The notes beneath the pieces were generated by a model that did no database searches, was not told the DNA's origin, and worked only from the letters and a program-made list of their open reading frames with translations. A DNA stretch of 64,000 nucleotides, taken from positions 5,370,450-5,434,449 of the forward strand of contig NZ_CP129212.1 of the NCBI RefSeq assembly GCF_030413175.1, written 5' to 3'. Source of the stretch: Bradyrhizobium roseum. Lineage in GTDB: Bacteria; Pseudomonadota; Alphaproteobacteria; Rhizobiales; Xanthobacteraceae. Positions 20,325-28,833 of this stretch are shown piece after piece (positions within the stretch are counted from its first letter, which is position 1; each line of letters opens with the position of its first letter). The position numbers and the translations under genes were made by a program.

Positions 20325-21352
20325 ACAGCAGCGATCGCGTTCGCTTCCGCTTCCAGGCTGAAGTTTTGCAGCACCTGCGTCCGCGCCCGTTCGCCCATCG
20401 CGTTCGCCGCTGCGGGATCGCGCATCAAGGGCTCCAGCGCCGTCACCAGCGCCTCCACATCCCCCGGCGGCGTCAACACGCCGCTGACACCATCGTCGAC
20501 CACGAATTCGGCGGCACCGGCCCGTGCCGCCACCAGCGCCGCGCCTGACGACATCGCCTCGATCAACGTCAGCCCAAACCCTTCGTTGCGCGAGGTGAAG
20601 GCGTAGATCGTCAGCCGCTGATACCAGCGCTGCACGTCCGCGATCTCGAGCTCGCCCGTGATGACGATGCGCGACTGCAGCCCGGCCGCCTCGATCTGCT
20701 GCTTCAGGCCGTTGGCAAACCCCTGCTGCTCCGGCACCACGGCGCCGACGATGACAGCCGTGAAATCGGGATAGCGCGGCAACAGCCGGCACATCGCCGC
20801 GACGAACACGTCCGTGCCCTTTTGCGCCCGCACCCTGCCGAAGCAGCCGATGGCGTAGCGGCCCGGCAGGTTCGCCTCGGCGAACGCCGCCGCGCGATCG
20901 GCCGGCGGCGCATAAGCATCGGTGTCGACGCCGTGCATCACCACCGTCGCCTTGCGCTTGAGGAACGACGCCGACAATTCGGAGGTCGCGATCACCGCAT
21001 CCATCTGCCGGATCAGCCAGCGCGTCAGCCGCTTGTGGTGCCGCTGCGCGGCCGAGGTGAACACGAGCTTCAGCGGCCAGCCGAGCGCGCGCAGCAAAAG
21101 CCCCGCGATCATCTCGTCATTGCGCCGCGCGTGCCAGATCAGCGGCGCCTTGCGGCGCCAGAGTTTCAACAGATCGAAAAATCCCATCCGCGCGATACCG
21201 TCAGGCGCATGCGGTCCAAGCCAGACCGCGCGATACATCGCGGCAAGTTTTGGCGCCACCATGCGGTTGGTCGCGGTGACGCCCGAATAGCGCCTGTGCA
21301 GATTCGGCACGATCAGCTGCAGATCACTGGCCAAATTGTTCTCGATCGGCAC
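20309..21352 (-). CDS. LPS core glycosyltransferase, LpcC-like mannosyltransferase (GT4)
   Basis: A 347-residue GT4 enzyme. The N-terminal half carries RRYSGVTATNRMVAP, LIWHARRNDEMIAGLLLRAL and LVFTSAAQRHHKRLTRWLI. From memory this closely matches the rhizobial core mannosyltransferase LpcC, which adds mannose to Kdo in place of heptose in Rhizobium. The donor domain has GCFGRVRAQKGTDVF and the E-x7-E region SRNEGFGLTLIEAMSSGA. It would use GDP-mannose from manC. Finding it beside heptose genes suggests an inner core containing both mannose and heptose, or a later mannose addition. Confidence 0.82.
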   Translation of the reverse strand: MPIENNLASDLQLIVPNLHRRYSGVTATNRMVAPKLAAMYRAVWLGPHAPDGIARMGFFDLLKLWRRKAPLIWHARRNDEMIAGLLLRALGWPLKLVFTSAAQRHHKRLTRWLIRQMDAVIATSELSASFLKRKATVVMHGVDTDAYAPPADRAAAFAEANLPGRYAIGCFGRVRAQKGTDVFVAAMCRLLPRYPDFTAVIVGAVVPEQQGFANGLKQQIEAAGLQSRIVITGELEIADVQRWYQRLTIYAFTSRNEGFGLTLIEAMSSGAALVAARAGAAEFVVDDGVSGVLTPPGDVEALVTALEPLMRDPAAANAMGERARTQVLQNFSLEAEANAIAAVYRTL

Positions 21353-21483
21353 GTCCGGCTCCGTTTAGGCCAGTCCTATACGCAACATTAAGCATAGTGG
21401 CCAGTTCGACGCCCGCCGAAACCCTGTCTTCACCGAGGCCCCGCTAGCCTCGGGCCTAATAATAAAACAGGGAAAGGTGTCTC

Positions 21484-22497
21484 ATGACAGTGCTCGTCAC
21501 TGGTGGGGCCGGCTATATCGGTAGTCACATGGTCCACGCGCTGGCGGATGCCGGCGAAAGCGTCGTCGTGATCGACAACCTCTCTACCGGCTTCTCGCAT
21601 TTTCTGCCGGAGGGCGTGCCGCTGTTCATCGGCGATGCCGGAGATGAAAACCTGGTCGCGGGCGTGATCGCCCAGCACAAGGTCGAGAGCATCATCCATT
21701 TCGCCGGCTCGATCGTGGTGCCGGATTCGGTGCGCGATCCGCTGGGCTATTACCGCAACAACACCATGACGACCCGCAGCCTGCTGAATGCCGCGGTGAA
21801 GGCGGGCGTCAACCGTTTCATCTTCTCGTCGACGGCGGCCGTTTACGGCAACCCGGACCAGGTGCCGGTGCCCGAGCACGCGCCGACGCGGCCGGCATCG
21901 CCTTACGGCTCGTCCAAGCTGATGACCGAAATCATGCTGCATGACGTCGCTTCCGCCCATGGCATGAACTACGTCGTGCTGCGCTACTTCAACGTCGCCG
22001 GCGCCGATCCGAAGCTCCGCTGCGGCCTTGCCACCGTTGGCGCGACGCATCTCCTGAAGATCGCGGTCGAGGCAGCGACCGGCCAGCGCGCGAAGATGGA
22101 CGTCTACGGCACGGATTACCCGACGCCGGATGGCAGCTGCATCCGCGACTTCATCCATGTCAGCGATCTCGCGCAAGCCCATCGCGCGGCACTTGCCTAT
22201 TTGCGCGGCGGCAACGGCTCGATCACGTTGAACTGCGGCTATGGCCGCGGCTATTCGGTGCTCGAAACCATCGAGGCCGTCCGCCGCATCTCGAAGCGCA
22301 ATTTCGCGGTTTCCTATGCGCCGCGCCGTCCCGGCGACATCATGACGATGGTCGCCGATACCAGCCGCATCCGTGGCACCCTGGACTGGACGCCGCAATT
22401 CGACAATCTGGACACCATCGCCACCCACGCGCTAGCCTGGGAAGAGAAGCTGTTCCGCGACCGCGGCGGCCTTCCGCAGCATGCGGAATCGGCCTGA
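21484..22497 (+). CDS. galE: UDP-glucose 4-epimerase
   Basis: A 337-residue GalE that interconverts UDP-glucose and UDP-galactose. ATG 21484 follows the site GGAAAGG with good spacing. It shows VTGGAGYIGSHMVHAL at 5-20, VVIDNLSTGF, FSSTAAVYGNP, the catalytic SPYGSSKLMTEIML (Y and K), and YFNVAGADP, all classical for GalE. The SSSK-type lysine context is normal. It is followed by the MsbA-like exporter on the same strand after 105 bases. It fits supply of galactose for surface glycans. Confidence 0.95.
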   Translation: MTVLVTGGAGYIGSHMVHALADAGESVVVIDNLSTGFSHFLPEGVPLFIGDAGDENLVAGVIAQHKVESIIHFAGSIVVPDSVRDPLGYYRNNTMTTRSLLNAAVKAGVNRFIFSSTAAVYGNPDQVPVPEHAPTRPASPYGSSKLMTEIMLHDVASAHGMNYVVLRYFNVAGADPKLRCGLATVGATHLLKIAVEAATGQRAKMDVYGTDYPTPDGSCIRDFIHVSDLAQAHRAALAYLRGGNGSITLNCGYGRGYSVLETIEAVRRISKRNFAVSYAPRRPGDIMTMVADTSRIRGTLDWTPQFDNLDTIATHALAWEEKLFRDRGGLPQHAESA

Positions 22498-22602
22498 AAT
22501 CAATCGCTTATTTGGCTTGAAAAAGCCTCGCCGAGCAGGCAAGGACTACCCCGCTGAAGCCCTGACGCGCCCTTCCATCCCGGGGCCGTCAATGGAACGC
22601 GG

Positions 22603-24423
22603 ATGACCGAACTTCCAAGCAAACCGACCCGAAAAATCACCGACGATCCCTATGGCGCCGCGATCCTGATTCGCCGGCTCGTCATGGAGCAGGGTTTTGT
22701 CTATTGGCGGCGCTATGTGACCGCGTTTGCGCTGATGGGCGTGTCCGCCAGCGCCACCGCCGGCTCGGCCTACATCCTGGGCCAGGTGATCAACCAGGCC
22801 TATATCGACAAGAATGTCACCGGCATCGCCATCCTCTCCGGCGTCACCGTGGTGCTGCTGTTCATCAAGGGCCTGGCGACCTACGGCCACACCGTCATCC
22901 TGTCCAAGATCAGTAACGCGATTCTCGCCAACAACCAGCGGCGGCTGTTTGCCAAGCTGATGAGCGAAAGCATCGGCTTCTATTCCGAGCGGCATTCCTC
23001 CGAGTTTCTGGCGCGGATGACATCGGGCGCCAAATCCATTACCGACGTGCTAACGCTGTTGATCAACGCCGTCGGGCGCGACGTGCTGCTGCTTGTCAGC
23101 CTGATCTTCGTGATGGTGTCGCAGGATCCGGTGCTGTCGTTCATCGGCCTCGTGGTGGTGCCGCCGGCGATGCTGATCCTGCGCAAGCTGATCAAGCGCA
23201 TCAAGGGCCTCGCCCATAACCAATTCACCGGCAGCGCCGACATCATGGAGACCATGCAGGAATCACTGCAGGGCATCCGCACGGTGAAAGCTTTTACGCT
23301 CGAAGCGGCGATGCAGCGGCGGATTGACGAGAACATTGCGATCGTCGAACGCAACGCCAACAAGATGGCGCGGGTCTCCAACCGTTCCAACCCGCTGATG
23401 GAAATGCTCGGCGGCTTTGCGGTCGCCGGGTGCCTGCTCTATGGCGGCTATAGCGTGGTGGCGCTCGGCGCTACCCCCGGACAGTTTTTCTCCTTCATGA
23501 CCGCGTTCCTGCTGGCGACCGAGCCGGCCAAGCGGCTGGCGCGACTCAATATCGACCTCAACAGCCAGCTGGTCGGCGCGCGCATGCTGCTCGAAATCGT
23601 CGACAGCCCGGCCAGCGAGCCGGCCGACGACGACAAGCCGGCGCTGAAACTCTCAACGGCGCGGGTGGAGTTCCGCGACGTCAACTTCGCCTACCGGCCG
23701 GACGAGCCGGTGCTGAAGGCGATGAGCTTCGTCGCCGAACCCGGCAAGACCACTGCGCTGGTCGGCCCGTCCGGCGGCGGCAAGTCCACCGTGCTGGCGC
23801 TGATGCTGCGGCTCTACGAGATCAAGCAGGGCGAAATCCTGATCGACGGCCAGAACATTGCCGGCGTGTCGCGCCATTCGCTGCGCGCCCAGACCGGCTA
23901 TGTCGGGCAGGACGTCTATCTGTTCCGCGACTCGATCGGCGCCAACATCGCCTTCGGCAAGCAAGGCGCCACCCAGGACGAGATCGTGACGGCGGCGAAG
24001 GCAGCCTGCGCGCACGATTTCATCATGGGTTTTCCGCTGGGTTACGACACGCCGGTCGGCGAACACGGCACGCAGCTCTCCGGCGGTCAGCGCCAGCGCA
24101 TCGCCGTGGCGCGGGCGCTGATCAAGAACGCGCCGGTGATCCTGCTCGATGAGGCCACCGCCGCGCTGGATTCGGAATCTGAAAAGGCCGTGCAGGAGGC
24201 GATCGACCATCTCTGCCGGAACCGCACCACCATCGTGATCGCCCACCGCCTGCACACCATCATGCACGCCGACGCCATTCTGGTGGTCGAGGGCGGCGAG
24301 ATCGTCGAACGCGGGCAACATGACGATCTGCTGCGGCGCGGCGGACGTTATGCCTCGTTCTTCCGCCTGCAGCAGCGCGACGCCGGCCATCCCGGTCTGG
24401 CGCCGGTCAGCGCAACCGCGTAA
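22603..24423 (+). CDS. ABC exporter, MsbA-like fused permease/ATPase
   Basis: A 606-residue half-transporter with an N-terminal six-helix type-IV ABC exporter domain (about 40-340) and a C-terminal ATPase. Walker A is GPSGGGKST, the signature LSGGQRQRIAVARAL, Walker B VILLDEATAALDSESE, and the H-loop VIAHRLHTI. The size and fold are those of MsbA-type lipid A/LPS exporters. Location after galE and LPS genes supports that role, but alphaproteobacteria also have related exporters for glucans and other lipids, so the substrate is inferred. Start ATG 22603 gives MTELPSKPTRK. Confidence 0.88.
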   Translation: MTELPSKPTRKITDDPYGAAILIRRLVMEQGFVYWRRYVTAFALMGVSASATAGSAYILGQVINQAYIDKNVTGIAILSGVTVVLLFIKGLATYGHTVILSKISNAILANNQRRLFAKLMSESIGFYSERHSSEFLARMTSGAKSITDVLTLLINAVGRDVLLLVSLIFVMVSQDPVLSFIGLVVVPPAMLILRKLIKRIKGLAHNQFTGSADIMETMQESLQGIRTVKAFTLEAAMQRRIDENIAIVERNANKMARVSNRSNPLMEMLGGFAVAGCLLYGGYSVVALGATPGQFFSFMTAFLLATEPAKRLARLNIDLNSQLVGARMLLEIVDSPASEPADDDKPALKLSTARVEFRDVNFAYRPDEPVLKAMSFVAEPGKTTALVGPSGGGKSTVLALMLRLYEIKQGEILIDGQNIAGVSRHSLRAQTGYVGQDVYLFRDSIGANIAFGKQGATQDEIVTAAKAACAHDFIMGFPLGYDTPVGEHGTQLSGGQRQRIAVARALIKNAPVILLDEATAALDSESEKAVQEAIDHLCRNRTTIVIAHRLHTIMHADAILVVEGGEIVERGQHDDLLRRGGRYASFFRLQQRDAGHPGLAPVSATA

Positions 24424-24469
24424 AAGCGAACCGCCGGATTTTCACCTGTAACCATCCGAGACCCTTTTC

Positions 24470-25171
24470 ATGAACGCAGCCTCCTACGTCATTCCCGCGC
24501 CCCCGCAGGCCTCGCTTCCCGTCGTCGGCGAGACCAGCGCCTATCCGGTCCGCCGCATCTGGTGCGTCGGGCGCAACTATCTCGAGCACATCCGCGAGAT
24601 GGGCAATGACGAGCGCGCGCCGCCGTTCTTCTTCGCCAAGCATGCCGACATGCTGGTGCCTGACGGGGCCACGATCCCCTATCCGCCGCTGACCAAGGAC
24701 CTGCATCACGAGGTCGAACTCATCGTCGCGATGAAGAGCGGCGGGCTGAACATTCCCGCCGACAAGGCGCTCGACCATGTCTACGGCTATGCGGTCGGCA
24801 TCGACCTCACCCGCCGCGACCTGCAGATCGCCTCGCGCAAGAAGGAGCGGCCGTGGGAAATCGGAAAATCGTTCGACTATTCGGCGCCCTGCTCCGCGAT
24901 TCAGCCCGCTTCCAAGATCGGCCACCCCGCCAAGGGCAAGATCTGGCTGACGGTCAACGGCAAGGAGACACAGAAGGGCGACCTCACCGAGTTGATCTGG
25001 AACGTACCTGAAATCATCTGGCAGCTCTCGCAGCAGGTAAAACTCGCCGCCGGCGACATCATTATGACCGGCACCCCGGCCGGCGTTTCCCAGCTCCAGC
25101 CCGGCGACAAGCTCGAATGCGGCGTCGATGGCGTCGGCACGCTGAAGGTGAATATCGGCAAGCCGGAATAA
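24470..25171 (+). CDS. Fumarylacetoacetate hydrolase-family protein (fumarylpyruvate hydrolase-like)
   Basis: A 233-residue FAH-fold enzyme. It has WCVGRNYLEHIREMG near 31-45, PFFFAKHADMLVPDG, the metal-ligand segment LHHEVELIVAM (E-x-E type), YGYAVGIDLTRRDLQ, EIGKSFDYSAP, and the C-terminal IIMTGTPAGVSQLQPGD. The set and short length match fumarylpyruvate hydrolases of gentisate-type pathways, which cleave fumarylpyruvate to fumarate and pyruvate. No gentisate dioxygenase or maleylpyruvate isomerase gene is nearby, so substrate assignment is tentative. A strong terminator follows 23 bases after the stop. Confidence 0.85.
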   Translation: MNAASYVIPAPPQASLPVVGETSAYPVRRIWCVGRNYLEHIREMGNDERAPPFFFAKHADMLVPDGATIPYPPLTKDLHHEVELIVAMKSGGLNIPADKALDHVYGYAVGIDLTRRDLQIASRKKERPWEIGKSFDYSAPCSAIQPASKIGHPAKGKIWLTVNGKETQKGDLTELIWNVPEIIWQLSQQVKLAAGDIIMTGTPAGVSQLQPGDKLECGVDGVGTLKVNIGKPE

Positions 25172-25194
25172 CTGAATTCAAGACCGACGAATGC

Positions 25195-25228
25195 AAAGCC
25201 CCGGAACCGATTCCGGGGCTTTTTTTTA
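25195..25228 (+). terminator. Rho-independent terminator after the FAH-family gene
   Basis: The stem AAGCCCCGGAA / TTCCGGGGCTT is perfect around a four-base loop (CCGA) and is followed by eight T residues. It ends the plus-strand transcript of the preceding gene. The upstream A-run pairs with the T-tract. Confidence 0.93.
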
Positions 25229-25332
25229 TTACAGTTCGCGACGGACGGGCGGAGTGGAGCGAGAGATAACCCGTCATCGCTTCACGATGCTTTGACTGTT
25301 TGCGGCGGCGCTGCATCGACGCAGATGCGGCT

Positions 25333-25376
25333 TACCGTAGGATTACGGAGATTGAGCGATACCGTGTGACTACGGA
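25333..25376. promoter_or_regulatory. Two near-identical 17-base sites before a Crp/Fnr gene (candidate operators)
   Basis: TACCGTAGGATTACGGA at 25333-25349 and TACCGTGTGACTACGGA at 25360-25376 match at 14 of 17 positions and are 27 bases apart start to start. The first contains the inverted pair CCGTA...TACGG and the second CCGT...ACGG. They lie 82-125 bases before the preferred start of the Crp/Fnr-family regulator gene. The natural reading is an operator pair for autoregulation, which is inference. Confidence 0.55.
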
Positions 25377-25457
25377 ATGACAAAGCGGTTTGCATCATAT
25401 CAACCATCACGCGAGCCCGACAACCTGGAGAGCGATGTCGCACTCAACGGGGAACGC

Positions 25458-26183
25458 ATGATGAAGCCAGCCGGTTGCGACCAAAATGGATTTCTCAGAT
25501 CCCTGAGCGAACACGACTTCGAAGAGCTCCACCCGTATCTGAAGACAGTCGACCTGCCGCGGGACCTGACACTGATCGAACTGGGTCAGGCCATCACGAA
25601 TGTCTACTTTCCGCACACGGCCGTCATCGCGCTGGTCGTGGAGTTTCAGACGGGCGAGAGGGTCGAGGTGGCCCTCGTTGGCCCGGACAGTCTTCTGGGC
25701 GCCTTTGGCGTCATGGGTGAGCCGGTCGCCCTGATCACGGCGATCGTGGTATTGCCCGGGTCCGCGTCGGTGATCGACGCAGACCGGCTGCGCGAGGCAT
25801 CCAAGCACAGCAAATCGCTCCGACAACTCATGGTCCGGCACAGTCAGGCATTGTACGTGCAGGCGCAGCAGACGGCGGCATGCAATGCCTTGCACTGCGT
25901 GAACGCAAGGCTGTCGCGCTGGCTTCTGCGCGTGCGGGACCTGAGCGGCAGCGACCGGTTCAAGGTCACGCAGGAATACATGGCAGCGATGATCGGCTCG
26001 CGCCGGAATGCCGTGTCGCTGGTCGCCCACACGCTCCAGCAATCGAACGTCATCAGGTACAGTCGCGGTCACATCGAAATCGCCGATCCGGAGGCGCTGA
26101 AGAAAAGCGCCTGCGAGTGCTATGGCGAATTGCGAGCTCAATACCAGCGCCTGAAATTTCCCGATCGACCCGAAGCTGAGTGA
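25458..26183 (+). CDS. Crp/Fnr-family transcriptional regulator
   Basis: A regulator of about 241 residues from ATG 25458, which follows GGGGAA at 25449-25454. An in-frame ATG at 25377 would abut the upstream repeat and give an atypically long N-terminus. The cyclic-nucleotide-binding-like beta-barrel has VDLPRDLTLIELGQAITNVYFPHTAVIALVV and VALVGPDSLLGAFGVMG. The C-terminal winged helix has VTQEYMAAMIGSRRNAVSLVAHTLQQSNVIRYSRGHIEI, with the recognition helix around SRRNAVS. This subgroup, which reports VYFP...G.VSL-like sequences, lacks Fnr iron-sulfur cysteines at the N-terminus. Effector and targets are unknown. Confidence 0.88.
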   Translation: MMKPAGCDQNGFLRSLSEHDFEELHPYLKTVDLPRDLTLIELGQAITNVYFPHTAVIALVVEFQTGERVEVALVGPDSLLGAFGVMGEPVALITAIVVLPGSASVIDADRLREASKHSKSLRQLMVRHSQALYVQAQQTAACNALHCVNARLSRWLLRVRDLSGSDRFKVTQEYMAAMIGSRRNAVSLVAHTLQQSNVIRYSRGHIEIADPEALKKSACECYGELRAQYQRLKFPDRPEAE

Positions 26184-26345
26184 GCGGCGTACCGGACAGT
26201 CATCCGGCCCCGATCTGCCCTGACCCTCACATGCGTCGACGAAGACATTGCCCCGGGACACGCGCCTCCCGGTTGCAAGATCCGCAAAACTGACACAGAT
26301 TTCAACTATTGCCGGAGAATAACGGCGAATGTCAGAGCGGAGGAA

Positions 26346-26666
26346 ATGGCCATGATCAAGGTAAGCGTGATGTATCCCAATACGCCCGGCGGGCGCTTCG
26401 ACCATGATTACTACCGCGACAAGCATATGCCGCTGGTCAAGGCGCGGATGGGTGACGCGTGCAAGTCCTACACCGTCGACAAGGGCATGGCCGGTGGCGT
26501 CCCCGGCGCGCCCGCGACCTATGTTGGCATGTGTCACATCTTTTGCGACTCGGTGGAGGCCTTCCAGGCCGGCTTCGGCCCCCATGCCCAGGAGATCATG
26601 GCCGACATCCCGAACTATACCGACCAGTCCCCGGTCATCCAGATCAGCGAAGTCGTCGTCGGCTGA
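26346..26666 (+). CDS. EthD-family protein
   Basis: A small 106-residue alpha-beta-barrel protein of the EthD family. It contains IKVSVMYPNTPGGRFDHDYYRDKHMPLVKARMGD, the classic Y-x2-xHxPL segment with the conserved histidine of KHMPL, and ends PVIQISEVVVG. A purine-rich site GCGGAGGAA overlaps the ATG at 26346; the second ATG at 26352 may be the true start. Members dimerise and are linked to ether, quinone or other catabolic steps, but biochemical roles are mostly unknown. It stands alone after the Crp/Fnr gene. Confidence 0.85.
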   Translation: MAMIKVSVMYPNTPGGRFDHDYYRDKHMPLVKARMGDACKSYTVDKGMAGGVPGAPATYVGMCHIFCDSVEAFQAGFGPHAQEIMADIPNYTDQSPVIQISEVVVG

Positions 26667-26683
26667 CGCAGTTGCCGCACCCC

Positions 26684-26722
26684 GTCAGCCACGGCGCGCC
26701 GCTATGTGCGCCGGTGGCTGAC
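26684..26722. other. Strong GC-rich hairpin after the EthD gene
   Basis: GTCAGCCAC pairs with GTGGCTGAC and the stem continues through GGCGC/GCGCC with one bulge. It starts 18 bases after the EthD stop. No T-tract follows, so it is more likely an RNA-stabilising or weak terminating hairpin than a classical terminator. Confidence 0.45.
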
Positions 26723-26839
26723 AAAGGCCGGCGTAGCTGATGGACGACATACCGGACCGGACGCAGCCCAAGTCAACGAAGGCGATATACGTGACCACTC
26801 CGCCAACCGCTGTCGCGGAGCTCGACAAAAATTTGACGG

Positions 26840-26992
26840 TCAGCCCCGCAGCGCCTGCAGGCCCTTGAAGGTCAGCCGCTTGGGATCGCGGACGCCGGCC
26901 AGATAGAATTTGCGGATGAAGGCTGCCGCGGCCTCGCGGTCGCAATCGGTCAGCGCCACGATGGCATCGATGGCAATTCGCTGGGCGTCCAT
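26840..26992 (-). CDS. Small conserved-looking hypothetical protein (50 residues)
   Basis: A 50-residue protein from ATG 26992, preceded by AGGAAGCCC as a plausible ribosome site. A longer frame exists upstream, but its extra residues are low-complexity. The sequence MDAQRIAIDAIVALTDCDREAAAAFIRKFYL followed by AGVRDPKRLTFKGLQALRG looks like two or three amphipathic helices, with charged and hydrophobic residues alternating. I do not recognise a named family. It is soluble, with no membrane segment or signal peptide. Confidence 0.6.
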   Translation of the reverse strand: MDAQRIAIDAIVALTDCDREAAAAFIRKFYLAGVRDPKRLTFKGLQALRG

Positions 26993-27152
26993 GGGCTTCC
27001 TCGTGCTGTCGGGGGCCGCAAGCCCCGCAGCGTAGGGTAACAATGGTTAATCCGGCGTTAACCGTAAGGACAGCTTGAACGATTCGTGGCCGGCCACGTA
27101 TACGCGAAATGACGCATGGGGCGCCGGGACGCATCGCGCGCGATGGAACCGC

Positions 27153-28619
27153 TCAGGAATACTGCATTACCCCGTCGTCGACCTTGCCGTAGCGAAGCGT
27201 GACGATGTCGAGCGCATAGTTTTGATACAGCCGCCACGGCCGCTTGGAACCCTGCTTGGGCAGCTTGGCGATCGAACGCTGCACATAGCCGGACGAGAAA
27301 TCCAGCGACGGCAGTTCGGTGACGTCGGGATCGACGTTGTGCGGCATGCACTGCTTGTAGCCGTTGCGGTCCATGTAATTGATCAACCGGCAGACATATT
27401 CGCAGGTCAGATCGCATTTCAGCGTCCAGGATGCGTTGGTGTAACCGAACGCCGATGCCATGTTCGGGATGTCCGAATACATCATGCCCTTGTAGTTCAG
27501 CGTGCGCGCAAAATCGACGGTGCGGCCGTCGACGCTGACCTCAAGCCCGCCAAGCACCTGCAGGTTTAGCCCGGTCGCGGTGACGATGATATCGGCGTCG
27601 AGTTCGCTGCCGTCCTTCAGCTTGATGCCGCCCTTGGTGAAGGTGTCGATCTCGCTGGTGACGACGGAGGCGCGCCTGTCGCGGATCGACTTGAACAGGT
27701 CGCCGTCGGGCACCAGGCACAGCCGCTGTTCCCACGGATTGTAGCGCGGCGTAAAATGCTTGCCGACGTCGTATTCCGGTCCCAGCGCCATCTTGACGCC
27801 GCCGAGGATCAACTGCTTGGCGCGGTCCGGCTTGCGGCGGCAGAGCTGGAAGAAATACATGCCGAACAGCACGTTGCGCCAGCGGATCAGGTGATAGGCG
27901 AGTTTTGCCGAGAGAGTTTTGCGCAGCTTGTTCGCGAGTGCGTCCTCCGCCGGCCGCGCGACGACGTAGGTCGGCGAGCGCTGCAGCATGGTGACGTGGG
28001 CGGCGGTCTTGGCCATTTCGGGCACCAGCGTCACCGCCGTGGCGCCCGAGCCGATCACCACCACGCGCTTGCCCGCATAGTCTAGATTCTCGGGCCATTT
28101 CTGCGGATGCACGATCTGGCCGGCGAAGTCGGCGCTCCCGGCAAACTCCGGCGTGTAGCCTTCCTCGTATTTGTAATAGCCCGAGCACATGAACAGGAAA
28201 CTGCAGGTGAATTGCGCGATCTCGGTCGCGCCCTCGCCCGTCGTTCGCTCGGCCTCCACCGTCCAGCGCGCCTCCGGCGACGACCACGACGCGCGCTTGA
28301 CGCGATGGTTGAAGCGGATGTGCTTGTCGATGCCGTTGTCGACCGCGGTCTCGCGGACGTAATTCAAAATCCGCGGCCCGTCCGCGATCGCCTTCGGCTC
28401 GGTCCACGGCTTGAAGGAATAGCCGAGCGTGTACATGTCGCTATCGGAGCGGATGCCGGGATAGCGAAACAAATCCCAGGTGCCGCCGATGCAGTCGCGC
28501 CCTTCGAGAATGACGTAGCTCTTGCCCGGGCATTTTTCCTGCAAGTGATAGCCCGCGCCGATGCCCGAGAGCCCGGCGCCGACGATGAGGACGTCGAAAT
28601 GTTCTGCCGCATCGATCAT
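27153..28619 (-). CDS. Flavin-containing monooxygenase, Baeyer-Villiger type
   Basis: A class B flavoprotein monooxygenase of 488 residues. ATG 28619 follows the strong site AGGGAGAA; the longer frame is unsupported. The FAD motif VLIVGAGLSGIGAGYHL is at 10-26, the Baeyer-Villiger fingerprint FAGQIVHPQKW at about 165-175 (F-x-G-x3-H-x3-W), and the NADPH motif VVVIGSGATAVTLVP at about 186-200. The fingerprint makes a BVMO or a close FMO more likely than a simple oxidoreductase. Substrates of this group include ketones. A perfect palindrome lies upstream at 28693-28709. No partner catabolic genes are adjacent. Confidence 0.9.
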   Translation of the reverse strand: MIDAAEHFDVLIVGAGLSGIGAGYHLQEKCPGKSYVILEGRDCIGGTWDLFRYPGIRSDSDMYTLGYSFKPWTEPKAIADGPRILNYVRETAVDNGIDKHIRFNHRVKRASWSSPEARWTVEAERTTGEGATEIAQFTCSFLFMCSGYYKYEEGYTPEFAGSADFAGQIVHPQKWPENLDYAGKRVVVIGSGATAVTLVPEMAKTAAHVTMLQRSPTYVVARPAEDALANKLRKTLSAKLAYHLIRWRNVLFGMYFFQLCRRKPDRAKQLILGGVKMALGPEYDVGKHFTPRYNPWEQRLCLVPDGDLFKSIRDRRASVVTSEIDTFTKGGIKLKDGSELDADIIVTATGLNLQVLGGLEVSVDGRTVDFARTLNYKGMMYSDIPNMASAFGYTNASWTLKCDLTCEYVCRLINYMDRNGYKQCMPHNVDPDVTELPSLDFSSGYVQRSIAKLPKQGSKRPWRLYQNYALDIVTLRYGKVDDGVMQYS

Positions 28620-28692
28620 GGCATTCTCCCTGCTTGCTCGATCTAATGAGGAGAGGCGAGAAATTGCAACTCGCATTGTCAGGTTGGTCTGA

Positions 28693-28709
28693 CGATACAG
28701 GCTGTATCG
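28693..28709. promoter_or_regulatory. Perfect palindrome upstream of the monooxygenase gene (candidate operator)
   Basis: CGATACAG-G-CTGTATCG is a perfect inverted repeat with a one-base centre, about 75-90 bases before the monooxygenase start. A second inverted pair GTCAG...CTGAC at 28678-28693 abuts it. Size and form resemble TetR-family operators, but no TetR gene is in the window. Confidence 0.5.
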
Positions 28710-28755
28710 AAAGCCGCCATTATGCTGAATGTTCGCGGCCGCGCGAATACTCAGC

Positions 28756-28784
28756 AAAAAGCCCCGGATCGCTCCGGGGCTTTT
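28756..28784 (-). terminator. Rho-independent terminator after ahcY
   Basis: Read on the minus strand, AAAGCCCCGGA and TCCGGGGCTTT form a strong stem followed by TTTTT. It lies about 50 bases past the ahcY stop and would end that transcript. Confidence 0.9.
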
Positions 28785-28833
28785 CCAATCTGACATTGCC
28801 TTCCCGCTAACTCAGCGCCGCAGACGCTTTCGA

